In this document: in pieces, positions 29,606-39,606 of the stretch | Layout of the letters: each line of letters starts with the position of its first letter | Position numbering within the stretch: position 1 is the stretch's first letter | Assembly (NCBI GenBank): GCA_014238855.1 | Contig: JABAAH010000001.1 | Location: 141,936-205,935, forward strand | Origin: Planctomycetota bacterium | GTDB lineage: Bacteria; Planctomycetota; Planctomycetia; Pirellulales; UBA1268 | Direction: 5' to 3' | DNA length: 64,000 nt | Notes under the pieces: generated by a model | The model's database searches: none | Told to the model about the DNA's origin: nothing | The model's input: only the letters and a program-made list of their open reading frames with translations | Made by a program: the position numbers and the translations under genes

Positions 29606-30787
29606 TCATTGATGGGATCTACGATAAAACGGAAGAGTAACAACTTTCACCGGTAGCCGTGCTCCTCTCACCAATGCCTCAAGTTCTTGGCCTGGCTTGC
29701 CAACGGCTCGATCAACAACTGCCAAAGCAATTCCTCGTTCACTTGTTGGTGAGAAACTGCCACTCGTAATCTCTCCACAAACAGATTCAGTACCGTCCTG
29801 TGATAGCTGCACATGATCACCGGTTCGAGCTGCCCGACGTGAATCGAACACAAGACCAACCCGGCAGCGACCGCCTGTACCACGTCGAATTCGAATTCCA
29901 TCAGCGCCAGGGAAATCTCGACTTTCAACATTCACAGCGAATCCGAGGCCAGCTGAAAAAGGGTCTGTTGTTTCACACAACTCGTGACCATACAAAGGCA
30001 TGGCTGCCTCGAGCCGTAGGGTATCTCGACTACCCAAACCACATGGTCCAGTCGTGCTGTGCTCTAACAAACGCTCCCACAGCATAAGGGCGCTCAACGA
30101 ACTCGAAATGATCTCTACTCCATCCTCACCGGTATAACCCGATCGGCTCACCTGAACTGGCTTTCCATCAAATTCAGTTTCTAAAACTCCATAGTTTTTC
30201 AAGGCAGCAACCTTTTCAAGAATTCCAGAGCTAAAAATGTTTCCTAATGGCCCCTCAAGGATGCCGTCCTGATTACGACCAAATACCCGTGGCCCCTGTA
30301 CAGCAATCATCGCTGTTTCTTCTGTCGTGTCATGAAGCCTGACACCTTCTTGCGGCAGACATGCTTTGAGCCAGCGAACAACTCGCGGCCGATTACTGGC
30401 ATTTACCACAATCGAGAATCGCTGACCGCCATCCTCAGAATTGCCGAGCCGGGCCACAATCGCATCATCGAGTATGACGGGCTCACCATCAAATTGAACC
30501 GTTTCTTGAGTACTGTCGACGCCGGTTATTAACGTATATCTAGATCGACCTACAGATAAATCACGAACCTGCCGGGTCAACATGGACTCCAGCCACTCAG
30601 CCGCCTGATCGCCTTCTACGGTAACTCTTCCCATATGCGATACATCAAACAGACCGACGCCTTCTCGAGTTCCAAGATGCTCAGACACAATCGATGAATA
30701 TTGGACAGGCATCGACCAACCCGCAAAGTCCACCATGCGACCGTGATTCTGTTTGTGCCATTCAAAAAGTGGTGTTTGCTGCAACAT
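29606..30787 (-). CDS. gcvT: Aminomethyltransferase of the glycine cleavage system (T protein)
   Basis: GcvT releases ammonia from the aminomethyl-lipoyl arm of GcvH and passes the one-carbon unit to tetrahydrofolate. The 393-residue protein starts with PLFEWHKQNHGRMVDFAGW and contains GVGLFDVSHMGRV, SRSGYTGEDGVEI, and LRLEAAMPLYGHEL, all GcvT signatures. gcvH follows after 60 nt. The glycine dehydrogenase gcvP is not in the window. Confidence 0.95.
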   Translation of the reverse strand: MLQQTPLFEWHKQNHGRMVDFAGWSMPVQYSSIVSEHLGTREGVGLFDVSHMGRVTVEGDQAAEWLESMLTRQVRDLSVGRSRYTLITGVDSTQETVQFDGEPVILDDAIVARLGNSEDGGQRFSIVVNASNRPRVVRWLKACLPQEGVRLHDTTEETAMIAVQGPRVFGRNQDGILEGPLGNIFSSGILEKVAALKNYGVLETEFDGKPVQVSRSGYTGEDGVEIISSSLSALMLWERLLEHSTTGPCGLGSRDTLRLEAAMPLYGHELCETTDPFSAGLGFAVNVESRDFPGADGIRIRRGTGGRCRVGLVFDSRRAARTGDHVQLSQDGTESVCGEITSGSFSPTSERGIALAVVDRAVGKPGQELEALVRGARLPVKVVTLPFYRRSHQ

Positions 30788-30882
30788 TGTGTTTCTTGAA
30801 TCCGTTTAAATGAGCTTCTGAACGATTGGGCAGACACTATGAAATCATTGGAACCTGATTGTACGAGTTCTTGCAGAAGCAA

Positions 30883-33018
30883 CTAGCCTCGTCTATTTTT
30901 GTTCCGTTTTGATTTCTTGGCCTTTTTCACTTGTTTGCTTATTTTTTTTCGCTTGCCGACATTTGATTCATTCTCCACAGGACCTTTCTGCTTTTCCTCG
31001 TCCTGCCGGCTTTTTCCCTGACCTCTACGGGGATGGCTTCGACCCGGTGGTGTGCGCCGACGCCCCCCCACCTTCCGTTTATGCCCTGCTTTTTCCTGCG
31101 CTAAGCCGAAATGCAACTGCCGCTTTCCAAGATCAACATTACATACACGTACTTTTATTGGATCACCCAGTCGGAATACGTTTCCAGGCCGATGACCACT
31201 TAATGTATGAGACGACCGATCAAATCGGTAATTGTCAACTGGCAAGTCATCCGTCTCAATAAGCCCTTCAGCCGGCAACTCAATGCCTTGAACAAAAATG
31301 CCGAATCGTGCAACACCCGTCACAACACCCTCTAACTCCGTACCAACACGGGTACTCAGAAAATGTAGCAGCTTAAGCTTGACTAATTCACGCTCTGCCG
31401 CTTCCGCCCGACGCTCAAGTTCAGAACACTGTTCTCCAAGTTGCTCAAGGTGATCCTCGGGAGGTTTCTTACCTGTTTCTAAAAAGTCGAATGCCCGGTG
31501 AATCGTCAGATCAGGATATCGACGAATAGGCGATGTAAAATGACAATAACAATCGCTAGCGAGTGCGTAGTGTCCTTGTTCTTGCGGAGCATAAACTGCA
31601 CGTGAGAGGCTTCTTAAAACTGCGTAGTGAACTGCGTGTTTCTCTGGCTCATCAGCAGACATTGTGAGCAAACGCTGTAATTCAAAGCGACTTTCAAGAG
31701 ACTCGACCTCAAAACCTAACTCCGAAACAAATTCCGTGAGTAGTCGTAACTTGCGCAGATCTGGTGACGGGTGAATTCTTCGGAGAAACTTTGCCTTCGC
31801 CGCTGCAATTTTTTCTGCTACTGCCTCATTCGCTGCAAGCATAAATTCTTCTATAATCTGGTGGCTTTCTGTTTGCTCGACAACATGAGCACCAGTAACA
31901 CGACCTGACTGATCAAGATCGATCTTCACTTCGGGCATATTGAGTTCAAGCGCCCCCCGCGTTAGCCGCCGATTTCGTAAAATAGCAGCGAGACGCTGCA
32001 TTCTTCCAAGCAGTCCACGGACCGACTCCGTCATAGCTATCGCGGTGGTATCAGGATTTACTATGAAAGCATCTACTTCTTCATACGTAAACCGACGGCA
32101 ACTCTTGATGGCCGTACGCTTGACCTCAGTATGCACCGGAATCCCATCTTCAGAAAATTCAATCCAACACGTACGAGCAAGCCGAAGATGGTCTGGTTGG
32201 AGACTTGCAAGATTGTTTGAAACGATTTCGGGCAACATCGGGATGACCCGATCGGGCAGGTACACACTTGTACCGCGGGCAAGTGCTTCTTGATCAAGGG
32301 CAGAGCCCTTAGGCACAAAATGTGCGACATCTGCAATGTGCACACCGAGCAACCAATGACCTCTTTCAATGCACGTAAGCGAAATTGCATCATCAAAATC
32401 ACGAGCATCTTTAGGATCAATCGTGACAATTATCTCACCAGTAAGATCCTGCCGGCCAGCCGGAACAGAAGAGGAGGAAAACTTCTCCGCCTGTCGTCGA
32501 GCATCTTCTAGAACACTTTCGGGGAATGGGCCTGGCAAACCAAACTCGGCAATGACCGTCTGTGTATCAACTCCAGGTGCATCGGCTGCTCCAAGAATCT
32601 CAACGATAACTCCCTCACCATCCTGCAATGTACTTGGGAAACGAATAAGTTCAACAATCACCTTGTCGTCGTCTTGCACACTTTTTGCCCCTGGGTCACC
32701 AACCCAGATGGGCCTTGGGAACTGTGTGCCATCGACTTGCACCCAATGCTCTCCAGCTGACTGAAAGGCTACCCCAACAAAACGCGTGGTGCGTCTCTGA
32801 ACAACCTCGACCACTTCCCCAGATAGACCCGGCCTTCCAACGTGAGACTCCTTGGTGATCCTGACACGCACGGTGTCTCCATCAGCTGCATCTGCCGAAG
32901 CTACAAATGGAATTCGAATATCTCCATCTCGTTCAGTCGATCGCGCATCCGAGGGCCGCACGAAGCCATACCCATGTTTACTGCGAGAAAAGCGACCAAC
33001 CACTGACTTCCTGGCCAT
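30883..33018 (-). CDS. rnr: Ribonuclease R (RNB-family 3'-5' exoribonuclease)
   Basis: This 711-residue hydrolytic exoribonuclease degrades structured RNA. Domain order is a cold-shock OB region (KHGYGFVRP near 15), the RNB catalytic domain with DPKDARDFDDAIS holding the metal-binding aspartates, a later RNB block HFTSPIRRYPDLTIHR, an S1 domain (VGTELEGVVTGVARFGIFVQG) and a very basic Lys/Arg-rich tail. The tail is typical of RNase R and may contact ribosomes or RNA. The gene lies 50 nt downstream of the YhaM-like nuclease gene, so two 3'-5' RNA nucleases are probably co-expressed. Confidence 0.93.
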   Translation of the reverse strand: MARKSVVGRFSRSKHGYGFVRPSDARSTERDGDIRIPFVASADAADGDTVRVRITKESHVGRPGLSGEVVEVVQRRTTRFVGVAFQSAGEHWVQVDGTQFPRPIWVGDPGAKSVQDDDKVIVELIRFPSTLQDGEGVIVEILGAADAPGVDTQTVIAEFGLPGPFPESVLEDARRQAEKFSSSSVPAGRQDLTGEIIVTIDPKDARDFDDAISLTCIERGHWLLGVHIADVAHFVPKGSALDQEALARGTSVYLPDRVIPMLPEIVSNNLASLQPDHLRLARTCWIEFSEDGIPVHTEVKRTAIKSCRRFTYEEVDAFIVNPDTTAIAMTESVRGLLGRMQRLAAILRNRRLTRGALELNMPEVKIDLDQSGRVTGAHVVEQTESHQIIEEFMLAANEAVAEKIAAAKAKFLRRIHPSPDLRKLRLLTEFVSELGFEVESLESRFELQRLLTMSADEPEKHAVHYAVLRSLSRAVYAPQEQGHYALASDCYCHFTSPIRRYPDLTIHRAFDFLETGKKPPEDHLEQLGEQCSELERRAEAAERELVKLKLLHFLSTRVGTELEGVVTGVARFGIFVQGIELPAEGLIETDDLPVDNYRFDRSSHTLSGHRPGNVFRLGDPIKVRVCNVDLGKRQLHFGLAQEKAGHKRKVGGRRRTPPGRSHPRRGQGKSRQDEEKQKGPVENESNVGKRKKISKQVKKAKKSKRNKNRRG

Positions 33019-33068
33019 ATATCATTTTCTTTATGTAGTGGAGGACAGCGAGACTACGCTCCGCGTCG

Positions 33069-34091
33069 TTACGAGTGACTACCGTCACGACCTCGGAAAA
33101 ATTTTCGCCCATGATTTGGATGGTATTGCGTCCAGCCATCATCAATAGCTGCCTCCGACTGAAAGAGCTGCAACGTGCCTGCAAGCTTTGCATCAAGCCC
33201 GTCAATGAACTGTAAAGCGATGGCCTCCAATGTCATTGGGAGTTTGGGGGCCCCAAACGCATATTCGCCATGATGGCTCGCCACCATGTGTTTTATCCGA
33301 TTTGAAACTTCTGTATCAAATGGTTCATTTGTTTTTTTCTCAACAGCTCGTATTTTCTCATCAACGATTTCTAACCCAAGGAGGACGTGTCCCAATAACT
33401 GCCCAGAGTCCGTGTAGGAAAAACCTTTTTCATTTTCAAGCTCGATGGTTTTGCCAATGTCATGAAGAAGAACTCCAACGAGAAGTAAATCTCGATCGAT
33501 GTCAGGGTAGAGTGATGCAACGTGGTCGGCAAGCCGCATAAGCATCACAACATGCTGCAACAACCCGCCAGCATATGCATGATGATGTTTAATGCCAGCA
33601 GGACACCGCTCAAACGCCTCCATTAACACTACATCAGACAACACTTCTTCAAAGACAAGTTTCGGAAGGGGCGCTTTCAGAGTCGCAGAAAAACTACTGA
33701 GCTCCTCACGCAAACCAGCTACAGCATCCTGCGTCAAGACTCGAAAAGATGTTTCATCAACACTCGTTGGGTCAACTTGCTCGACACCAGTCAATATAAT
33801 TTGGAGAGCACCAGAATAAAGCTGTGTTGTGCCGACAACTCGAACATAGTCTCCCTCAGCAAATGCCTCGAACTGATCATCAGAGGCGTTCCACATCCGA
33901 CCAGTTATGGTTCCACTACGATCCGCCAACTCAACCTGCAGATACAATTGACCATGACGATTTGGTCGAAGTTGCTTCCTCGTAGCCAAAAACACTTGAT
34001 CGACTGCTACCTGTGGTGCAAGTTCGGTCACACACTTGCGACGACTTCTCGGTGGTGGGAAAACATTCCGTAATGGCTGTGGTGTAGGCAT
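33069..34091 (-). CDS. HD-domain 3'-5' exoribonuclease, YhaM-like
   Basis: The 340-residue protein combines an N-terminal OB-fold nucleic-acid-binding domain (QLYLQVELADRSGTITGRMW near 45) and an HD phosphohydrolase domain. KHHHAYAGGLLQHVVM and LLLVGVLLHDIGKT provide the metal-binding His and His-Asp pairs, and HMVASHHGEYAFGAP the later histidines. This arrangement is that of YhaM/CbfI exoribonucleases. It precedes rnr in the same direction. Confidence 0.85.
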   Translation of the reverse strand: MPTPQPLRNVFPPPRSRRKCVTELAPQVAVDQVFLATRKQLRPNRHGQLYLQVELADRSGTITGRMWNASDDQFEAFAEGDYVRVVGTTQLYSGALQIILTGVEQVDPTSVDETSFRVLTQDAVAGLREELSSFSATLKAPLPKLVFEEVLSDVVLMEAFERCPAGIKHHHAYAGGLLQHVVMLMRLADHVASLYPDIDRDLLLVGVLLHDIGKTIELENEKGFSYTDSGQLLGHVLLGLEIVDEKIRAVEKKTNEPFDTEVSNRIKHMVASHHGEYAFGAPKLPMTLEAIALQFIDGLDAKLAGTLQLFQSEAAIDDGWTQYHPNHGRKFFRGRDGSHS

Positions 34092-34268
34092 GTGGTGAAA
34101 AGGCAGGGGGATGAAAGACCGATGCGTATCGGATGCTCTAGGTATTTAAGCCAGTAGTCTATTACCAAACTATCTCGACCGCCAATCGACCCGCTACAAT
34201 AGGCACCAGAAGGAAAGCTTCGTTCCCTAAAGAGTGTCTTACACCCTCATCTTCAGAAAAAGTGACTC

Positions 34269-35768
34269 ATGCCCAAACACGGAATTTCACCTACCCGGAA
34301 TGAAGATTACCCAGAGTGGTACCAGCAGGTCATACGCGCAGCTGAACTCGCTGAGTCATCTCCTGTTCGTGGATGTATGGTTATCAAGCCACATGGCTTT
34401 GCTCTTTGGGAGCGAATGCAGACGATTCTCGACAGCATGTTCAAAGCAACAGGACATAAAAATGCATATTTCCCCTTATTCATTCCGCTGTCCTATTTAG
34501 AGCAGGAGGCAAAACATGTTGAAGGCTTCGCGAAGGAGTGTGCTGTTGTCACGCATCATCGGCTCGAGCTTGACGCTGACGGCCGATTAGTCCCGACAGG
34601 CAAACTCGAGGAGCCACTTGTTGTCCGTCCAACAAGTGAAACAATTATTGGAGCCATGTACGCAAAATGGGTTCAGTCATGGCGAGATCTGCCAATTCTC
34701 ATTAATCAATGGGCGAATGTCGTTCGATGGGAGATGCGTCCACGAATGTTTCTGCGTACTGCTGAATTCCTTTGGCAAGAGGGACATACTGCTCATGCAA
34801 CGGAAGCGGAGGCTTTGCACGAAACATTACAAATGCTTGACATATACGCAACGTTTGCAGAACGTGATCTGGCAATCCCTGTCTGGAAAGGCCCTAAGCC
34901 AGCCAGCGAGCGATTTCCAGGAGCTGTTGAAACATACTCCATTGAAGCCATGATGCAGGACGGAAAAGCTTTACAAGCTGGGACATCACACTTTCTTGGC
35001 CAAAATTTTGCAAAAGCACAAAATATCTCCTTCACAGATAAAACAAGTAAAGAGGAGTATTGCTGGACAACTTCTTGGGGCGTTTCAACTCGTCTGATCG
35101 GAGGGCTCATTATGACTCATGCCGATGATGATGGTCTCGTTCTGCCACCTCGAATAGCACCAGAACAAATTATTCTTCTTCCGATATATCGTACGGATGA
35201 AGACAAAACTGCTGTGATGAATTGCTGCCAAAAAATAAAAAATCTTATAGAAGAGAATCAGTGGCGAAACGAAAACATTCGGGTCACAATTGATGACCGT
35301 GAAATGCGAGGGGGTGACAAAGCCTGGCAACATATCAAACAAGGCGTTCCGATTCGCGTTGAAATTGGACCTCGTGATATAGCAAATGGAACAGTAAGCA
35401 TTGCTCGTCGCGATGAACCACCAAAACAAAAGCACGCCATGTCGTTGAACGAATTCCCCAAAATGGTAGCTGAACTCCTCGACTCAATTCAGACAAATTT
35501 ACTTAAGAAGGCAGTTGATTTTCGGGAAAACCACTCATCCAAAATCGATAATAAAGATGAAATACCAGTGTTCTTTGACGTTTCACAGCAAGACATCTCT
35601 GGCTTCGCATACGTTCATGTTGCTGATGATCCTGCTGTCGCGAAAGCACTCGACCCGCTCAAGGTAACGGTTCGCTGCACTCCAATGGACTGGGAGGAGG
35701 AGCCCGGGAAATGTCTTTTCACGGGGAAAACCGTAAGCCGCAGAAGCGTTATAAGCCGTTCATACTAA
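34269..35768 (+). CDS. proS: Prolyl-tRNA synthetase, archaeal/eukaryotic type
   Basis: This class II synthetase charges tRNA-Pro. The 499-residue form lacks the editing insertion of the long bacterial type and matches the archaeal/eukaryotic-like group. Motif 1 to 3 regions are visible: PLFIPLSYL, RPTSETIIGAMYAKW, RWEMRPRMFLRTAEFLWQEGHTAHAT and WTTSWGVSTRLIGGLIM. The C-terminus IDNKDEIPVF...WEEEPGKCLFTGK is a reduced version of the zinc-binding domain. A single gene drives transcription rightward from a 177-nt region divergent from the YhaM-like gene. Confidence 0.95.
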   Translation: MPKHGISPTRNEDYPEWYQQVIRAAELAESSPVRGCMVIKPHGFALWERMQTILDSMFKATGHKNAYFPLFIPLSYLEQEAKHVEGFAKECAVVTHHRLELDADGRLVPTGKLEEPLVVRPTSETIIGAMYAKWVQSWRDLPILINQWANVVRWEMRPRMFLRTAEFLWQEGHTAHATEAEALHETLQMLDIYATFAERDLAIPVWKGPKPASERFPGAVETYSIEAMMQDGKALQAGTSHFLGQNFAKAQNISFTDKTSKEEYCWTTSWGVSTRLIGGLIMTHADDDGLVLPPRIAPEQIILLPIYRTDEDKTAVMNCCQKIKNLIEENQWRNENIRVTIDDREMRGGDKAWQHIKQGVPIRVEIGPRDIANGTVSIARRDEPPKQKHAMSLNEFPKMVAELLDSIQTNLLKKAVDFRENHSSKIDNKDEIPVFFDVSQQDISGFAYVHVADDPAVAKALDPLKVTVRCTPMDWEEEPGKCLFTGKTVSRRSVISRSY

Positions 35769-35847
35769 TTTTTGACTCACGCGAGCCACTTGGTTCTACA
35801 ATGTTTTTGTGGGTGTGACATCACTCTGTACGTTCCCGTTCAGCTAG

Positions 35848-37050
35848 ATGGTCCTTATGAAAATTAGACTCCCTAACGCATTCGTTGTTGCCACAATTGC
35901 AGCACTTCTCGGTGGCTTGACTGGCTCTGGTACAGCTCTTTTACGGGCAACAACCACTCCACTACGAAACGGTTCGTTCACAACATCATCTATTGATACA
36001 TCTGGCCCACGACCAGCAGCAGAAACTCCAGAGACCACTCACAGTTTCGGTCAGGTGAGCCTCGGTGGGACTGGAAGCCACGCGTTTATCATTCGTAATA
36101 CTGGGGACGCCCCTCTCCTTATCACGAAAGGGGCAACGAGTTGCACATGCACCGTGAGTGACTTCGAGGGGGAGGACGAGGAGAAGGACAGTAGAAGGAT
36201 TGCACCTGGTGATGAAATAATCGTACGAATTGAATGGACAGGTAAAGGGGAGGGCGGCCCTTTTCGGCAACAAGCAACAATTCTAACAAATGACCCACGC
36301 CGTTCAGAAATTGCTTTCTCGATAGAAGGCACTGTAATTCCAACCTGGAAAGCGGTACCTAATGGAATTGTGATTTCTGGTATTTCTACTAATTCGACTT
36401 CTCAGGCTCGGGGTAGAATTTACACTTTCAGTGACGAACTTCCTCATCTGGTCAAGTGTCAAATAGCCGATGATTCGCTCGCTGGTAGAATTACTGTGAC
36501 GAATCGACCATTGACACAAGACGAAATCGATGAAGAGCCCGAAGCGAAAAATGGTCTTAATTTATCGATTGATATCTCTCAAGGACTGCCCTTAGGAAAG
36601 ATACGAACCTTCATCGAAACATCTTTTTTTCTCGGTGAAGAGGAGATTACAGCAACCATTCCGTTTGAAGGTATTGTAAGCGGGGATCTAATGCTTGTTG
36701 GCAGCAAATGGGACCGTCGCTCCAACGCGCTGCGGCTTGGAACCATTTCACGTAAAGCAGGATTGAAGACCACTATCTACCTCACTGCGAAAGGTGAATT
36801 TCGAAATGAAGTATCACCTCGCGTTGTTGATGTTGCTCCATCAAGCCTCGACATAAAAATCGCCCCGCCTAGCCAAATAGGGGGGGGTGATGTCGTACGG
36901 ATCAGTATTGAAATCCAAATCCCTCCCGGTGCTCCGCCTGCCAACAACTTATGCACGGAAACAGCAGACCGGGGGTTTATCCTTTTAGAAACGGGCCATC
37001 CCAATACGCCCACCTTGAAGATCCCAGTGTGCGTTGCCATTTCCGAATAG
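35848..37050 (+). CDS. DUF1573 protein, membrane-anchored or exported
   Basis: The 400-residue protein begins with a hydrophobic signal/anchor segment (FVVATIAALLGGLTGSGTALL). Residues 60-150 form a DUF1573 immunoglobulin-like domain: HSFGQVSLGGTGSHAFIIRNTGDAPLLI then a Cys pair in TSCTCTVSDFE. The rest looks like further beta-sandwich domains. It is 79 nt downstream of proS and precedes the multiheme cytochrome gene by about 110 nt. It contains an 8-G run. DUF1573 function is not established; co-location with cytochromes is frequent in planctomycetes as far as I recall. Confidence 0.8.
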   Translation: MVLMKIRLPNAFVVATIAALLGGLTGSGTALLRATTTPLRNGSFTTSSIDTSGPRPAAETPETTHSFGQVSLGGTGSHAFIIRNTGDAPLLITKGATSCTCTVSDFEGEDEEKDSRRIAPGDEIIVRIEWTGKGEGGPFRQQATILTNDPRRSEIAFSIEGTVIPTWKAVPNGIVISGISTNSTSQARGRIYTFSDELPHLVKCQIADDSLAGRITVTNRPLTQDEIDEEPEAKNGLNLSIDISQGLPLGKIRTFIETSFFLGEEEITATIPFEGIVSGDLMLVGSKWDRRSNALRLGTISRKAGLKTTIYLTAKGEFRNEVSPRVVDVAPSSLDIKIAPPSQIGGGDVVRISIEIQIPPGAPPANNLCTETADRGFILLETGHPNTPTLKIPVCVAISE

Positions 37051-37164
37051 TAAACGATTTGCTTGGATGCAGTCGATAATAACTGGCAGAAAGGTCTTAT
37101 TGTGTTCACTCACAAAAATCTTTTAATCTCTAATCGTTTCATCGCTGTTAGTACCTATTCATTC

Positions 37165-38736
37165 ATGTATCGCAATTTCCAAAACATGCTACGCCGCATC
37201 ACAGTCCTGCTTTCTTGCGGCTTACTGCTTTTGACTACGACAGGAGGCATGTGCTCATTTGACATATTTGCTGCTTTACCGGACAGAGGGAGTGGCATTA
37301 CAGATGAGGTTGAAGAAGAATTTCGTCAGAGAAACGGCAGCATCTTTACCGATTGGTCGACTCCACAAGCAGTCCTCGTAATTACCGGTGAACTTGATGG
37401 TTACATTGAACCATGTGGCTGCACAGGAAAGGAAAACCAGAAGGGCGGACTCAGCAGACGACAGAATTTCCTAACGGCGATGAAATCAGCCGGCTGGCCA
37501 GTTGTTGCAGTCGATCTTGGTGGCCTTGTAAAAAGATTTGGCCGTCAGGCAGAAGTTAAATACCAATCTATTGCAGATGGCTTACGGCAGATGGGATACA
37601 GTGGTATCGGATTTAGTCCCGCCGACTTGCGACTCCCCGCAGAAGAACTCGTTGCAGCAGTTGCACCTGTTGGAAACGAGCCAACTCCTTTTCTTAGCGC
37701 GAACGTTGGCCTTCTTGGGCTTGATGCCAACATCACACCACGTTTTCGTGTTGTTGAGATTGGTGGACTTCGTGTTGGTATCACCTCAGTTCTTGCTGAC
37801 AGTAAATCCGCAGACCTTCGGAATGATGCCATCGAAGTCACCGCTGCTGAGGCTGCACTCCAAGAAGTTGTCAAATTAATGCAACCCGGCCTTTGTGATC
37901 ACTACGTACTTCTCTCATGGGGCAATCCTGAAGAAGCACGTGCATTAGCAAAATCTTTTCCGCAATTTGATGTCGTTGTCACATCTGGAGGCGCTGATGA
38001 ACCACCGGCGAGTCTGCCTGTACTCGAAAATGGTGCGAGACTTGTTGAACTTGGCCACAAAGGGATGTTTGCTGTGACGATTGGTTTCTTCGATGCACCG
38101 GATTCTTCAATCAAGAGCCAGCGTGTGCCGCTTGATGCTCGATGGGGTGAAGCTGAAGACATGATTGATCTTCTTGCCACGTACCAGCGGCAACTTGAAT
38201 CACTGGGGCTTAATGGCCTTGGCCTATCGCCGGTGCGACATCAAACTGGCCGCAGATTTGCTGGCAGTGATGCGTGCATTGACTGTCACGCATACGCTTA
38301 CGAGGTTTGGGAAGACTCCTCTCACTCGTACGCACTCACTACCCTGGAAGATCAAGAGCCACGGCGAGATAGTGATCCAGAATGTCTTTCATGCCACGTC
38401 GTTGGGTGGGCGCCCCAGAGATTTGAACCTTTTGAGGGTGGCTTTCTCAGCATGCAGAAAACACCGCACCTCGCACACAATGGTTGTGAAAATTGCCACG
38501 GGCCTGCTGCCGCTCATACAGCTGTTGAACGAGGTGATGTTCGCGCAAGTATTACTGAAAGAGACCGGCTTCGAGAAGAACTCACGATGTCAATCGACAC
38601 CCCAGAGAGCAAACAAAAAGTGATTGCCAATTGTCTTGAATGCCACGACTTAGACAACAGCCCAGAGTTTGAATTCGATGACTACTGGCCGTCGGTCGAC
38701 CACACCGAAACTACCACTGCTACTTCTGCAGAGTAG
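37165..38736 (+). CDS. Tetraheme cytochrome c fused to a 5'-nucleotidase-like domain
   Basis: The protein is exported (signal segment RRITVLLSCGLLLLTTTGG) and has two parts. Residues about 60-330 resemble metallophosphoesterases of the UshA/5'-nucleotidase type, starting VLVITGELDGYIEPCGCTGKENQKGGLSRR. The C-terminal part has four CxxCH heme sites: CIDCH, CLSCH, CENCH and CLECH, in a cytochrome c554-like arrangement. The ATG at 37165 is preferred to 37063 because it places the signal segment at the N-terminus; 37186 is also possible. An extracytoplasmic redox role is expected. The phosphoesterase domain looks degenerate, so it may be structural. Confidence 0.82.
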   Translation: MYRNFQNMLRRITVLLSCGLLLLTTTGGMCSFDIFAALPDRGSGITDEVEEEFRQRNGSIFTDWSTPQAVLVITGELDGYIEPCGCTGKENQKGGLSRRQNFLTAMKSAGWPVVAVDLGGLVKRFGRQAEVKYQSIADGLRQMGYSGIGFSPADLRLPAEELVAAVAPVGNEPTPFLSANVGLLGLDANITPRFRVVEIGGLRVGITSVLADSKSADLRNDAIEVTAAEAALQEVVKLMQPGLCDHYVLLSWGNPEEARALAKSFPQFDVVVTSGGADEPPASLPVLENGARLVELGHKGMFAVTIGFFDAPDSSIKSQRVPLDARWGEAEDMIDLLATYQRQLESLGLNGLGLSPVRHQTGRRFAGSDACIDCHAYAYEVWEDSSHSYALTTLEDQEPRRDSDPECLSCHVVGWAPQRFEPFEGGFLSMQKTPHLAHNGCENCHGPAAAHTAVERGDVRASITERDRLREELTMSIDTPESKQKVIANCLECHDLDNSPEFEFDDYWPSVDHTETTTATSAE

Positions 38737-38767
38737 CTACAAGCTTCGTGCCTCGCCCTCATAACGC

Positions 38768-39517
38768 TTATTCAAGCTGACCAACTGCTTCATCAGGGAT
38801 GCTGAAGTTTGCTGAAACGCTCTGAACATCATCATGGTCATCGAGCCGCTCCATGAGATGAAGCACCTTACGTGCAACTGCAACATCTTCAATTCGAATG
38901 GTTGTGGCTGGAACACGAATAATTTCATTTGAGTCGACCAATAAATCAGCATCTTTAATTGCTGACACAACATCACTCATCATCTGAGGGTCGCATGTAA
39001 CTTCCCAAATACTATCCATAGCTTGAACGTCATCAGCGCCGGCCTCTATGGCCACTTCAAATAAATTGTCTTCATTGCATGACTCGCCGGAAACTCTCAC
39101 CAGACCTTTCCTTGTGAACAGATACGCAACACACCCCGTTGCGCCCAACTTGCCATCACAAAGTTCAAATATCTTGCGAATCTCTGGTGCTGTTCGATTC
39201 CGGTTATCTGTAAGAATTTCACACAGAACTGCCACACCACCTGCGGCATAACCCTCATACACAGACTCCTCGAGGCTTCCTCCTTTGAGCTCCCCGCAGC
39301 CAGTTTTTATGGCTCGCTGAATATTATCCTTCGGCATGCTCACCGCTTTCGCTGCATCAATGGCATAGCGTAGACGAAGATTCGCGTCAGAGTCAGGTCC
39401 ACCATGCTTCGCGGCAACGATAATAGCTTTCGCCAGTTTGCTCCATAGCTTGCCTCGCTTTGCATCGATAAGCGATTTTTTTCTTGCAATATTTGCCCAA
39501 TGAGAATGCCCTGCCAC
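38768..39517 (-). CDS. YebC/PmpR-family protein
   Basis: YebC proteins bind DNA or the ribosome; family members act as transcriptional regulators or relieve stalling at proline stretches. The start is the GTG at 39517: translation then begins (M)AGHSHWANIARKK, the family N-terminus, with GAGGGAG upstream. The tracked 39568 start adds 17 unrelated residues. Other signatures are MPKDNIQRAIKTG and YEGYAAGGVAVLCEILTDNRNRT. Length is 249 residues, typical. It is convergent with the cytochrome gene. Confidence 0.93.
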   Translation of the reverse strand: MAGHSHWANIARKKSLIDAKRGKLWSKLAKAIIVAAKHGGPDSDANLRLRYAIDAAKAVSMPKDNIQRAIKTGCGELKGGSLEESVYEGYAAGGVAVLCEILTDNRNRTAPEIRKIFELCDGKLGATGCVAYLFTRKGLVRVSGESCNEDNLFEVAIEAGADDVQAMDSIWEVTCDPQMMSDVVSAIKDADLLVDSNEIIRVPATTIRIEDVAVARKVLHLMERLDDHDDVQSVSANFSIPDEAVGQLE

Positions 39518-39606
39518 GGTGCCGCAACTCCCTCTATGTATCTCTCGATAGCATTCCTCAAAAAACACTACAACGAGAACGCAACAAATCTTCTATTCAC
39601 CAATGC

